Numbered from the stretch's first letter, positions 48,232 through 59,544 are shown. The stretch is 64,000 nt of DNA from Macrotis lagotis (GCF_037893015.1 NC_133658.1:884795038-884859037), one strand, 5' to 3'. Notes: a model not told the origin generated them from the sequence alone. Numbers and translations are program-made.

Positions 48232-48471
48232 TTGTTGAGTTATTACATCTAACTCTTTTAGATCCCATTTGGGGTTTTCTTGGCAAAGAAAATGGAGTAG
48301 TTTGGCATTTTTTTTTTCTCTAGCTCATTTTATAGATGAGGAAATGAGGCAAACAGGGTAAAATGATTTGCTCAGGGTCATACAGCTAGTAAGATTCTGA
48401 CACCTAATTTGTATTGAGGTCCTCCTAACTCCAGGGATGTCACTCTATCCACTGTACCACCTAGCTGCCTT
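48232..48471 (-). mobile_element. MAR1-type CORE-SINE
   Basis: Reverse full-length copy: tagatcccatttggggttttcttggc, agctcattttatagatgaggaaatgaggc, gctcagggtcatacagctagtaag, ccactgtaccacctagctgcc. Confidence 0.9.
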
Positions 48472-48579
48472 CAATGAGCCATATAATTATTACCTTATTA
48501 GTACAATTATGATTTTGTCTTTATAATCTCAGCACCTAGTAGGCAATTATGAAATTATATGACCACTTGTTGGCAATCT

Positions 48580-49005
48580 AAAGAGAGAAGAAAGGAAAGG
48601 AGGATGAGAAGGAAGGAAAGAAAGGAAGAAAATGAAGGAAGGAAAGAAGGAAGGAGAGGAAAAAAGAAATGAAAGAAATGAAAGAAAGAAAAAGGAAGAA
48701 AAAAGAAAGGAAGAAAGGAAGGAATGAAAGAGAAAGGAAGGAAGGAAGAAAAGAAAGGAAGGAATGAAAGAAAAGGAAACAAGAAAAGAAGGAAGGAAAG
48801 AAAAAGGAAATAAGAAAAGAAGGAAGGAAGGAAGAAAAGAGGAAAGGAAGAAAAGAAAAAAGAAAGGAACAATTGAAAGAAAAAGGAAGCAAAATAAGAA
48901 AGGAAGGAAAGAAAGAAAAAAGGAAGAAAAGCAAGAAAAAAGGAAGTAAAGAGAAAGGGAATAAAGGAAAGGAAGAAAAGGAAGGAAGAAAAGAAGAAAA
49001 TGGAT
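48580..49005 (+). repeat. 425 bp (GAAA/GGAA)n homopurine tract
   Basis: The plus strand is nearly all G and A, built from aaagaaaggaagg and aggaaggaagaaaagaaagg-type subunits. It is the longest homopurine tract in the window. Open frames of up to 160 codons on the minus strand (Phe/Ser/Leu/Pro only) are artefacts. Confidence 0.96.
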
Positions 49006-49254
49006 TATTAAACGCCTACTATATATCACTACACTACATACTTTACAAATATTATCTCATTTGATTCTCATCACAACCTGGGGGGGGGGTGCAGATTGTC
49101 CCCATTTTGCAGATGAGGAAATGAGAGAATAAATCAGCCCCTTGCTCAGAGTCTCACAGTTGGCCAGTGTAGGTGATCTGATCTGATTCCAGACTTGCCT
49201 CTAAAATGAGATTTCTTTCATGTTGCATGTCTCTTGCACATCTAGAGTTGGGAG

Positions 49255-49392
49255 TGTGTGATTTCCCTTATTAGAGTATAAGCTCCCTGTGGGCAGGTAT
49301 TCTGTTTTTCCTGTCTCTGAAGCCCTCTTTCTCAGTGAAGTACCTAAATGGCACATTTATTTTTTAGCCAATGTTTGTTGACTGATTCCCAA
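49255..49392 (+). mobile_element. L2 LINE 3' terminus
   Basis: ttagagtataagctccctgtgggcaggtattctg, then a decayed end ttagccaatgtttgttgactga. Confidence 0.72.
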
Positions 49393-49552
49393 AGTCAACC
49401 CTGCAGCTGGTCTGTCATGCTAAGCTGTCTCTACCAACTCTCTTTGTCCCTTGTCCCTCCTCCATGTGCCTTTTCCACAAGCTCTTAGAAAACTGGCTCC
49501 TCTAATTCATCATTGACTTTTGAAATTGTAGGATTTTTAATGAGGAGGCATA

Positions 49553-49795
49553 ATGGGTAGAAAGCCCTGGAACTGGAATCAGAAACACTTGAGTTCAAAT
49601 TCAGCTTCCAACACTTGAACACTGAACAGTTCATTTAAGGTACTTGTGCCCCAGTTTCCTAATCTGTAAAATGGGGACAATAACACTATAGGTTGCTGGG
49701 AAGTTAAAATAAGATAATATTTATAAAAAATTGCAAAAATATTTGTAAGCTTCAATATGTTATAAAAATGCCACTGGTTATTATTATTATTATTA
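49553..49795 (+). mobile_element. MIR-family CORE-SINE with terminal (TTA)n
   Basis: gtagaaagccctggaactggaatcag, gagttcaaattcagc, cccagtttcctaatctgtaaaatggggacaataacac, and a final ttattattattattatta. Confidence 0.8.
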
Positions 49796-49999
49796 AGCTG
49801 TATTAAGTTTGAGGGTAAAGGTTTTACTTTTGTCTCTAGACTTGATTCTTTTTTTTAATAAAAGTCATACGAAGACCAATGTGACCTAATATTTCCTCTT
49901 TTGGCAAAAAAAACAAAATAAAACCAATAAAAACTTGCTGTTTCTGGATCTGAAGCTAGGACTGTGTGACCTCCTCCCATGGGATGGGGGAGTGGAATC

Positions 50000-50018
50000 A
50001 CCCCCCCACCCCCCCCCC

Positions 50019-50052
<34 letters not shown>
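50000..50052 (+). repeat. poly-C followed by (CA)n microsatellite
   Basis: Two C runs (7 and about 11 bases) then about 15 CA units. Confidence 0.93.
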
Positions 50053-50053
<1 letters not shown>

Positions 50054-50594
50054 CTCTCACATCCTGTGCCTCTTTCCCTTCCAGTGAACAATGAAGGTTC
50101 ATTGTTTCCCAGGGATGGAATCTGCAAACAGAGATCAGTGTGCCTGCTTTAGGATTAGCCAAGCATGTGGCTTCCCCAGCCCCACTCCCACCAGATTCTT
50201 GTAAATGTGGCTCTTTGTGCACCATTTTTGGGTTAAAATGTTTCTGGGTTTGTCACTTAATGTTTTCTGGGATGCCCATGGTGTGCAGGACACTCCTGTC
50301 CCTTGACCCAGCTGGATGAGGATGATTCCCCTTTCCATCCTTCTGATAGCGACTGCCGATCCTAGGAAGTGAGAGGGAAAATTGAAGATGAGGAGAAAAT
50401 AAGGATGGGCAACATTTCAAAGGCAGGATAAGTATGTGAAATGGGGCTTCTTAACCTGTACCAGCTCCTTCAACGTGGATGGGGAAAAAATTACATCTTT
50501 ATTTCAATATAATTACTTTCCTTTACACATTTTATTTTATGAATTTAAAGACATTATTCTGGAAAGGGGTCCACAGACTTCACCAGACTGCCAA

Positions 50595-50830
50595 AGAAAC
50601 CTGGCCTGAAGTCTAGAAGATGCAATTTCAACAGCCACGGACACTTACTAACTGTGTGACTCTAGGCAAGTCAGTTAACCTTTGTCTACCTCAGTTTTCT
50701 CAACTGTAAAATAGGGATAAGTAATAACACCTACTTTCCAGGGTTGTTGTGAAGATCAAATGAGACAGAATATTTGTGCCCTTGTCTGATTCAAATAGGC
50801 AGTATATAAATGCTAGATATTATTATTAAT
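50595..50830 (+). mobile_element. MIR-family CORE-SINE
   Basis: cctgaagtctagaagatg, taactgtgtgactctaggcaagtcagttaacc, ctcagttttctcaactgtaaaatagggataa, acctactttccagggttgttgtgaagatcaaatgag. Confidence 0.85.
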
Positions 50831-50857
50831 ATCTGCAGCAGGGTACATATATTTTAA

Positions 50858-52016
50858 TAGCCCCAATTATGTGTAAAGATAGACTTCAGCATTCATTTTT
50901 GTAAATTTTCCTCCTTGTTGACTCCCCTCTCCCATAACAGTGAGCAATTGGATATAGGTTATACATGCACTATCATGTTATATTTATTTCTATATAAATC
51001 ATGTTGTAAAAGAAGAATCAGAAGAAAAGGGGAAAAAGAAAAATAAAGTAAGAAAAAAGTAAAAATTGTCTGCTTCAGTTTGCATGGAGTCTTCATAGTT
51101 CTTTCTCTGATGGTGACTGGCATTTTCTGCTGCAAGGCTTTTAAGAATAGTCTTGGATCAGAGCATTGTTGAGAAGAGCTAAATCTATTGCTGTTACTGG
51201 GGACAATATTCTCCTGGTTCTGCTCACTTCACTCAGCGTCACTCATATTAAGCCTTTCCAGGGTTTTTTTTTTGGAAATCTGCCTACTCATCATTTTCTT
51301 ATAGAACAATACTGTTCCATCACATTCATATATACATGTTGTCATTAACCAATGATGGACATCCTTTCAACTTACAGTTCTTTGCCACTATAAAAAGAGC
51401 TGCTCTAAATATTTTTGTACATATGGGTCTCTTTCTCTTTTTATGATCTTTTTGAAATTAAGACCTAGTCGTGGTATTGCTGGATCAAAGGGTATGCACA
51501 GTTCTCTCACCCAGTGGTTAGGCTTCCAAATCTCCAGAATGGTTGGATCAGTCCACAACTCCAATATGAATGCATTAGTGCCCTAGTTTTACTATATCCC
51601 CTCCAACACTGATTACAGGTTATGAGATGGGACCTCAGAGTTGTTTATGCATTTCTCTAATTAATAGTGATTTATAGGGTCAGCTAAGTGGCACAGTGGA
51701 TCGAGCAACAGCTCTGTGGTCAGGAGGACCTGAATTCAAAAATTAACTAGCTGTGTGATCTTGGGCAAGTCACTTAACTCCATTGCCTTGCTAAAAAAAA
51801 ACCCAAAATAGTTACTTACAGCATTTTTTCATATGACTATATATATTATAATTTTTGCCTCTGAAAATTGCCTGTTCATATCCTTTGACCATTTATCAAT
51901 TGGTGAATGATTTGCATTTTTATAAATTTGAGTCAGTTCTCTGTATATATTTTAGAGATGAGGCCTTTATCAGAAACATTGACTGTAAAAATTGTTTTCC
52001 AGCTTTCTGCAGGCAA
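50858..52016 (-). mobile_element. marsupial L1 3' UTR (antisense), split by a SINE
   Basis: Reverse blocks include ctgtttctgctcacttcactcagc-like sequence (51215), tttgccactataaaaagagctgct, tattgctggatcaaagggtatg, ccatttatcaattggtgaatgatttg and agatgaggcctttatcagaaacattg. These are the complements of the sense blocks at 28736-29385 and 30200-30402. The element is interrupted by the SINE at 51676-51810. Confidence 0.8.
51676..51810 (+). mobile_element. WSINE1-like SINE inside the L1
   Basis: gggtcagctaagtggcacagtgg, ctgaattcaaaa followed by a deletion of the cagacacttaat block, then actagctgtgtgatcttgggcaagtc and a short A-tail. ATAGTgA/ATAGTtA-like flanks are seen. Confidence 0.85.
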
Positions 52017-52649
52017 CTTGTATTAGGCATCTACTGTACACTTAATGCTGATCTAGAGGCTGGGGATAAAAAGACAAAAAAGGAAATTCTCAACTTTTAA
52101 GGAGCTTTTACAAAGTAAAAACGAACCAAGAAGAGTGTGGAATATAGGATTTGGATTTAGAGGACCTGGGTTTGAATCCTAGCAATGGACTGCACCACCT
52201 GGGTGACCTTGGGTAAGGCCCCTAGACCTCTGGGAGCCCGCTAGGAGATCTCCATGTTCCCAAACAGTTCTATATCAACAGTCTATGAGCCTGTTTTTCA
52301 TCTTTCCCAGGCCTCAGTTTCCTCATCTGTAATATGTAGAGGATTTTTATAGATGTTTCAATATGTAAAAAGAGATGTAAAATGAAGACCTAGATGATCT
52401 CAGAGTTTAGTTCTGAATCTGTGATCTTATTAGTCAAGTCAACCTGCATTTATTAAATGTCTACTATGTCCCAGGCATTTACCAAACCTAGGGATGCCAA
52501 AAAATGGAAAAAGCCAGTCCTCCATGTCAAAGAACTCACAGTCTGAATTTTATTATACAATTTATTTTCAAAAAGGAGAGGTCATTTAAACTGGAGGAAT
52601 CTGGAAAGGGCTTGTGAGGAAGGGTGGTGTCTAGAAGGCTAAGCATTCT

Positions 52650-52792
52650 GAGAGAGGGAAGGAGACAGAGAGGGGAGGGAGGAAGAGAAAGAGAAAAGAG
52701 AGAAATAGATGGGAGAGAGAAATGGAGAGGGAGAGGAGAGAAAAGCAGAGAAAAGAGAAATAGAGGATAGAAGAGAGAGGGAGGGAGGGAGG

Positions 52793-52827
<35 letters not shown>

Positions 52828-52845
52828 TGTGTGTGTGTGTGTGTG
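52650..52845 (+). repeat. (GAGA)n purine tract ending in (GT)n
   Basis: About 170 bases of G/A-only sequence, including gggagggagggaggga and (GA)13, followed directly by (GT)10. The open frames over it are artefacts. Confidence 0.95.
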
Positions 52846-53699
52846 CTTGTTTCAACCTGCCAGGGGTTGGACTGTGTTGCCATACCCTTCCAGAATGAAT
52901 GGATGAAAAAGCATTTATTAGGTACCTATTATAATAATAGTGACAATAATAATTATATTATCATATCATCCAGCACACTGTGTTAAACACTAGAACTTTG
53001 AATTCAGGTGGAATGTCTTCTTAAAGGGGAAGGAAATACATCCAGGGGAGCAAGAGTTGGAAAGTTGTATGGGAGGGAGGAAAGCAGGTCAAGAGATGGT
53101 TGGCCAGGTTCATGGTAAGCCCAGGAGTGGGTAAGATAAGGTGGATGCTGATCAGTCAGAACCAGGGACATTGGGCTGGAGGAGTCTGGGATATGGGCTC
53201 CTCCCCAAGACATAATGAGTTCAAAATCCATGGGAGAAGGGCCACTAGAGTCACTGGAGGCAGTGAAGTGCAGTGGATAGAGCCCTGGACTTGGAGTGAG
53301 TCAGTGATGTTGGGTTTGAATTGTACCTCATACATTGACCAGTTGAGCTTTGTGTGACTTTGGGCAATCTCTCTGAGCCTCAGTTTTCTCATCTGTAAAT
53401 TTAGGGGTTTGGATTAGAGAGGTGACTTGTGAGGATATCTGCCACTTTTAGGCCCAGGAGCTAATGATTTTCATCACTTCCCTACTTCTTGGGCTTCCAC
53501 TGGCCTTGAAATCAATGAACCTCTGTTTAGGTCCTTGCTCTAGATATTTGCTGTCTGTGGGACCTTGGGAGGGACAGGATCTCAAGGAGAGACACTCTGG
53601 GTCTCAATTGTCTGATCCATGGGGGACGGGGGAAGGTTGTCTAAATTGTCTTTGAGGACCCTTTTCAAATTCACTTGTCAAAACCTGAGCTCATTCTAT

Positions 53700-53925
53700 T
53701 TAGTGAAATTTTTAAAAAATATTTAAAATTTTGAAACAAATATTAAAAATTTAAACTTTTTAAACTTTAAGCTAAATATAAAAATTTAAAATCAATATTG
53801 AAATTTACAGATAAAGTATTTAAAATAAGTATAAAAATTTTAAAACTATCTAAATTTTAAAATAAATAACAAAAAATTTAAAATAAAATATTTAAAATTT
53901 AAAATAAATTTTAAAAAAAAGAATG
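53700..53925. repeat. AT-rich minisatellite-like tract
   Basis: Almost only A and T, with recurring ttaaaatttaaaata and aaatttaaaactt units of 11-20 bp. G and C are nearly absent over more than 200 bp. Confidence 0.88.
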
Positions 53926-53989
53926 TAAACGTCACTATCTCTTCTCCTGCTCAGCTCTCCCCTCTTTCCAACTTTCCTATTGCTAGTTT

Positions 53990-54452
53990 TACTCTTTATT
54001 ATTATTATTATTATCATTATTATTTTCAGAACTATTACTAATTCCTCTTACTTCTCCATTACTACCAGCCTTCCAAGGCTTAAAAACTCAGTGTCATCTT
54101 GGATTCTTCATTTGATGGAATCTGGTGTCTAAACTTGTCGTTTCCACCTTTATTACATCTCATCTGTGAGGCCCCCTCCTTATCACTCAGATAGCCCCAG
54201 CTCTGCTTCAGGCCTCAACTCTTCAGACATGGACTCTTAAAATAAAATTTCACCCCCCCTGCTTCAGATCTCTCCCACCCCCAATCCAGTCTCATCACAG
54301 ATGCCAATGTGACTTCCCTAAGGAGCCAATCTGGCCATGTTTCCTTTTTTCTTAATAGGACACTTCCCATTCTTTCTGGGATCAAATAAAAATTTCAGTT
54401 GACATTTAAACTTCCTTCATACCTGGCTTTTATTATTATGCCATGTATGCAC

Positions 54453-54502
<50 letters not shown>

Positions 54503-54595
54503 CTTGTCTCACCATTAGAATGTAAACTTCTTGAGGGCAGCCATCGGTCTTGCCTTTCTTTCTATCTGAAAGGATCTAGCTTGTCTCTAGTCCCT
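53990..54595 (+). mobile_element. L2 LINE 3' end abutting GPR157 exon 2
   Basis: tcatcttggattcttcatttgatgg, tttccacctttattacatctcatctgtg, ccaatctggccatgtttcc, accattagaatgtaaacttcttgagggcagcc. A (TA)n run interrupts it. The L2-like sequence fades about 25-40 bp before the exon 2 acceptor. Confidence 0.78.
54461..54500. repeat. (TA)n microsatellite
   Basis: About 20 uninterrupted TA units, 120 bp upstream of the exon 2 acceptor and inside the L2. Confidence 0.96.
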
Positions 54596-54620
54596 CACTT
54601 GTACATGTTTTCCTCCAAAG

Positions 54621-54834
54621 CTGGGGCATCCCACTGGCAATCACTGCAGCTGCCGTCTCTCTGAAGAAGATTGGCTATGACGCCTCTGACGTGTCCGTGG
54701 GCTGGTGCTGGGTCAACATTGAGGTCGAAGACCGGCTGTTGTGGATGCTGCTGGCTGGGAAGGTCTGGGAGCTGCTGGCGTACCTGGTGCTCCCCATACT
54801 CTACATTCTCATCAGAAAGCACATCAGTAGGGCG
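54621..54834 (+). CDS. GPR157: GPR157 exon 2 (residues 132-203)
   Basis: This is the second coding exon of GPR157. The acceptor is tttcctccaaag|C and the donor is GCG|GTAGGT. Joining the AG left by exon 1 to the first C gives Ser132 and an open frame of 72 residues ending in phase 0; exons 1 and 2 total 609 nt or 203 codons. The product continues TM4 (WGIPLAITAAAVSL, to about 146). It then encodes ECL2 with KKIGYDASDVSVGWCWV, nearly identical to human and including Cys161, then TM5 (about 170-197) and the start of the third intracellular loop (RKHISRA). Human GPR157 continues with HTALSEYRP; no such sequence was found in the remaining 9.2 kb, so exons 3 and onward lie past the right edge. The gene is therefore cut by the window, not visibly broken. 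Confidence 0.97.
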
Positions 54835-55089
54835 GTAGGTGCCCGGTCTATCATTGAATGCCACTGACCAGGTGGATGGTGGGTACCCCCAGGACTATGC
54901 ATACCGTTTGGACTCTCTAGGCTCAGATGCAACTGTTGTGGAAGGTGGCTGTGTAGGTGGAAGGGAAAGCAAAGGATGTATGGGATAGGGTCTACAGTTA
55001 AGTCCACTCTCAGCAGAATACCATTGGTATATCTTGGAAAGGCAAGGGTAATCAATGAACAGATAAGCATTCGTTGAACATTTACTGGT

Positions 55090-55425
55090 TTTTGTGGGGT
55101 TTTGTGCAGCACAGTGTCTGGCAAACAGAAAGTACTTAATGTTTGCACATCTTAGTCACCTACTCTTTTGCTTTTTCTTTGTCTCTAGCACTCATTACTG
55201 TGTCTTGCATACAGTAAATGCCTAAGAAATGCACCTTAGTCAACCACTCCTTTTGCTTTTTTCTTTGTCTCTCTAGCACTCATTACAGTGTCTTGCATAC
55301 AGTAAGTGCTTAATAAATGAGGTGTATGGTCACCTGCTCTTTTTGCTTTGTCTTTATCTTTTATCTCTAGCACTCAGCATAGTGTTTTGCATTTAGTAAG
55401 TGCTTCATAAATGCTTATTGATGGC
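55090..55425 (+). repeat. tandem array of an L2/MIR-like 3' terminus
   Basis: Three units of 85-95 bp each read approximately tcacctactcttttgctttt, tctttgtctctagcactcatta, cagtgtcttgcatacagtaagtgcttaataaatg. The units begin near 55151, 55239 and 55328. A shorter degenerate unit (gcagcacagtgtctggcaaacagaaagtacttaatg) precedes them at 55106-55142. Confidence 0.85.
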
Positions 55426-56657
55426 CAGCCCTTGTCTGAGGCCCTAGGGAAACTGATGAAAATTGGCTAGCTCTCAAGGGACTATCATTCTAAAGGGGAA
55501 AAAATATCTACCTGTAGGAGTGAATAAAAATGTCTAGTAAATACAAGGTAGTTGCCAAAGGAAACATGAGCAAGTGGGGAATGGGGGGAAGTAGGACTGA
55601 AGAAGGCTCATGGAAGATTAACTTATATTAAGCACCTACTGTGTATGTAAGGAGATGGGGAGATACAAAGATGGAGAAACAAACTAGCTTATTGGGGGAT
55701 ATGATCAGAATATGGCCGATGCAATGAAGACCCCCAAGCCTACTTTCAATGCAAGCTATTATCATTTTTTGTGACACTTTCACAGACAGATCAGTACAAT
55801 ATGGATCATGAAGGGCCAAGGAAAGAGTCAGGCAAAGTATCCTGAGAGTTCTTCAGGGGGAAGATAGTATTTTCTGTCGGAGAAATCAAGGTAGGCGTTC
55901 TTCATGGAGGAAACAGCATCTATACTGAGGCATGAAAAAGACTTCAATGAATTGAGGTGAAGGAAGGTCTGGGGGCAAGGCCTGTGTGAATGCCAGGCAG
56001 GTGGTGGGAAATGGTAGAATGACATCAGAGAGTTTTTACTAGGAATCTTGTTTGACTGAAAAGTCATGTCAAATAAGACTAGGAAGGTAGGATAGAACCA
56101 GACTGAATACAGTTTAAATGTCAACCTGAGGAGTTTTGTGAGTTATCTTATAGGCAACTGGGAGCTAGAGAAGGTTTCTGAGTTTGCGAATGACATGAGG
56201 ATTAATTAAGATTATTTCTTTTGACATCTGTAGGGAGGAAAGACTGGTAAGGTAAGAAGATTATCTTGGAAGAAAAGTAAGATGTTCTGATCATTACTAG
56301 GGAAAAAAATAAAGCCAACACCTCCCAGGATGCAAGCTCTAATGCTTTATGATAAATGGTAAATTTTTTTTTTTAAAACCCATTCAGTCATTAATCATGC
56401 TCCCTAGAAGGTTTGTGAACCTTTTAAAAGAGAGTCATTGTGTTTTTCCAACCCACCAGCCTTGCAATCCTGCTATCTGGATCTAAAACCAACTAATCTC
56501 AAGCCATGATAGGTGGAGGTTAAGACTCTGGCCCGTGGCCCCATAAGTTTACAGGTATTGGACAAAGGTTTCCAGGCTTGGAAGCTTACGAAACAACTTC
56601 CATTAAGAGGTCTAGCAAATCTTGGCAATTTGAGTTGGAGGTCAGAATCCAATGGGA

Positions 56658-56796
56658 GGGACAGATAGGTGGCGAAGAGGGTAGAATACTGGTCCTGGAG
56701 TCAAGAGAAACTGAGTTAAAATTCACCCTCAGACATTTACTAGCTGTGTGACTCAGGTAATTCCCTTAACCCCAATAGGCTATCAAAAAAAAAAAA
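56658..56796 (+). mobile_element. WSINE1-like SINE
   Basis: gggacagataggtggcgaagag, gagttaaaattcaccctcagac, tagctgtgtgactcagg, A13 tail. AATCCAaTGgGAG / AATCCAgTGAG flank it as a decayed duplication. Confidence 0.82.
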
Positions 56797-57059
56797 AATC
56801 CAGTGAGTTTCCTAAATCTATTTTAAATGTCCTGCTTATCACATTAGCAGGAGACCCGAAGCTTGGAAAGATAGAACAATCATTGGAAATAGTTGGGATT
56901 TCCCCCCATTCCAAAGAAACCAGGTTAGAGCAATGAACTGAAGATTAAAATACGAAATTTAATAGGGGAGGAAGTAAATTCCTGGATTGGATTTAAAATA
57001 ATCAATTGGAAAATGTTGACACGTGGACTCAAATATTTATTAAGTGCCTATTATATACA

Positions 57060-57272
57060 GGACAGCTAGAGGGCACAGTGGAGGCTAGAAGACTCCTTTT
57101 CCTGAGTTCAAATCTGACCTCAGACATTTCCTAATTGTGTGACCCCAGACAAGTCACTTTACCCTATTTGCCTCAGTTTCCTCATCTGTCAAATGAGCTA
57201 GAGAAGGAAACAGCAAACTGCTCCAATATCTTTGTCAAGAAAGTTGAACACTGTTGAAAATGACTCAGGATT
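57060..57272 (+). mobile_element. MAR1-type CORE-SINE
   Basis: ggacagctagagggcacagtgg, gagttcaaatctgacctcagac, ctcagtttcctcatctgtcaaatgagctagagaagg, tctttgtcaagaaag, tgaaaatgactcag. Confidence 0.85.
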
Positions 57273-57369
57273 TGCAGGATGGCAGAGAAAGTAAGCAGTG
57301 AATGTATACTAATCCTTATCTGTCAGGAGCCCTCTCTCTCTCTCTTCACAAACTTAGTATAAGGGGTGA

Positions 57370-57605
57370 GGAAGAGACAGAGAGACAGTGAGAGACAGGG
57401 ACAGAGAGACAGAAAGACAGAGGCAAAGAGAGATAGAGATAGAGAGAGAGAGACAGACAGTGACAGAGGCAGAAAGACAGAGACAGTAAGAGAGAAAGAG
57501 AGAGACAGAGACAGATATAGAGACAGATAGACAGAGACAAGAACAAAGAGAAAGAGACAGAGACAGAAACAGAGAAAGAGAGACAGAGAAGAAAAGAAAG
57601 AGGAA
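57370..57605 (+). repeat. (GACAGA)n-type purine-rich simple repeat
   Basis: About 235 bases of mixed agagacagagacagag-type units, no uniform period. The minus-strand open frame of Ser/Leu/Cys codons across it is an artefact. Confidence 0.93.
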
Positions 57606-59236
57606 AAAGAAGAATCAACTGAAGGAAGTGAAGATTGCGAGGTGGGAGAAGAGAAGGCTTGGCTTGAACATAATCAAGTGTGACACCTGCTGTTATATGG
57701 AAAAGGAATTTAACTGCCATAAGCCAGGTTTCCTTTTAACCCCGGGGAAAATTTGAATGGATGGCTTCAACAGGTAGTGAGTCCTCCACTAGGACTTTTC
57801 CAGGAGGGGCTGGAGAATCCCATGTAGTGGGGGATGCTGTCCCTGAGCCCTTACCTCAGATCGCTGCCCTCTGGGGCCTGGGCCAGGTCTCTGGTTCCTT
57901 CAGCAGTCCTGGGGGATGGAGAGGCCTGAGGCCCTCTGCAGCTGTCTGTGACCATCAGGAAACTTGATCTGTGCCCAGAACTTCAGACCAGGATATTCTG
58001 GGTGGTCCCCAGCTCCTTTTCAGAATGAAGACCTTTCGTCCGGCTCGAATATGGAAGCTGACCTGCCTCCTGCAGGCCCACACTAGCTTAGGCTTCAAGG
58101 GACACCCAGGGCTGAAACCATTTGGGTTGTTAGCTCCATTTTCACCCTCATCTAAGCCTTTTCTTCCTAAAAAGTGTGACATGATGATTGATAAAAGGAT
58201 GGTTGACATCATGCAGGCCTGAGTCCAAGTGTCACCAAATGGTTCATACTGGTTGAGTGGTCCTGGGCAAATCACTCAATTTCTTAGTGAAGGCCATTCT
58301 ATGAAGAAGAGTATGAGTGGTCCATTAATATGATAAAAAAAAAAAACAATTGGGAAAGGCTTAAGAATTCTAATCAAAACTTTAGGATCTTCCAATATTC
58401 AAGAGAATGCAAATATAGCAAGAGGCCCTCCTCAGGCTAATATGCAGAATGAGATCAATATGGGAGATTTGTTTTGCTAGATCACACTTAAGTGTTACAA
58501 GAATTTTCCCTTTATTTTTATTTTTACAGTAGGTTCAGGTGAAAAAATATAAATACTTCCTAATTAGAATGTTTAAAAAAAAAGAGGGGCTCTTAGAGAA
58601 AGTTTTGCTTATCCTCAAGACTGGAGGGAGCTTCCATACTGGGAGTTTCAACCCCCCCCCAAGAGAAATCCCAAGGCAGGGCTAATCAAACACTTCTCCA
58701 GGGCTCTGTTGTGGCATAGAAGGGAAGGGGAATTCTCAAAGGCTGTGATGTCTGAGTGCATGTACTCAAAACAGAAGGGATTCTTGACTGGAGACTTAGC
58801 AGTGGACTGTGTTTGTTTAGCAGATTTGGAAGGGGTTTGTCAGTGTGGTCCAGAGGATAGAAAAGGATGAACTTGAAAACTATAGTCCCATGAACCATAG
58901 TGAGTTACCATGGCTGAAAACTCGACAAACACAGGATCATAGATTTGGAGCAACCAATGTGCCCCCATTTTATAGTTGAGGGAACTGAGGTCTTATATAG
59001 AAGAACTGACTCCCCCAAGGTCAGATAGGAAGAAGAAGGATTCAAATCCAGGCCTACTGACTCCAAACCCTACTCTTTTTCCACTCCCCCATGGCCCCAC
59101 AGATCATAGAGGACCAGCGTTGAAGTCAAGAGGACCTGGGTTCAGGTCCTCTCTCTGACAAATACAAACCAAGTAACTTTAAGTTACAATAAATATGTCA
59201 CTTAATCTAAGTCTGTTTCCCTGTTCATAAAGGGAG

Positions 59237-59482
59237 GATATGTATAGGGGATAGAGCTCTGGGTTTGGAGTCAGGAATACCTGAATTCAAATCCAATCTT
59301 AGGTACTTACTAGCGCTGTGTTCCAGAACAAGTCCCTTAATCTCTGTTGACTCAGTTTCCTCATCTGTAAAATGGAGATAATAGTAACTACGTCCCAGGA
59401 TGCTGTGAGGATAAATAAGATGCTTGTAAAAGCACTGTGCAAACCTTAAAGTTTTATATAGATTCTAACTGTTATTAAAGTT
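59237..59482 (+). mobile_element. MIR-family CORE-SINE
   Basis: ggggatagagctctgggtttggagtcagg, gaattcaaatccaatc, ctcagtttcctcatctgtaaaatggagataatagtaactacg, gatgctgtgaggataaataagat, aaagcactgtgcaaacc. Confidence 0.87.
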
Positions 59483-59544
59483 ATTAATATTATTTCCTAG
59501 AGGATGTCAGTTAATTTGTTATTTTAATTCATTTCCAATTCTTT

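Larger units (their letters stand above)
32519..54620 (+). other. GPR157 intron 1 (22.1 kb)
   Basis: The intron starts GTGGGT and ends CCTCCAAAG. Its content is almost entirely interspersed and simple repeats, listed separately. Stretches around 34.0-35.3, 36.6-37.7, 38.2-39.0 and 42.2-43.8 kb show no clear repeat or gene to the eye and look like ordinary unique or decayed intronic sequence. No exon of another gene was recognised on either strand. Confidence 0.93.

Noticed and set aside
48547..49064. Several long open frames (up to 160 codons) on both strands
   Set aside because: They translate the GA-rich simple repeat; the products are only Phe/Ser/Leu/Pro or Lys/Glu/Arg/Gly and have no domain.
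57346..57720. 124-codon minus-strand frame
   Set aside because: Ser/Leu/Cys repeat over the GACAGA-rich tract.
57761..57967. 68-codon GC-richer frame in intron 2, considered as a GPR157 exon or other gene
   Set aside because: No similarity to the expected HTALSEYRP region of GPR157 or any family I recognise, and no convincing acceptor/donor pair.
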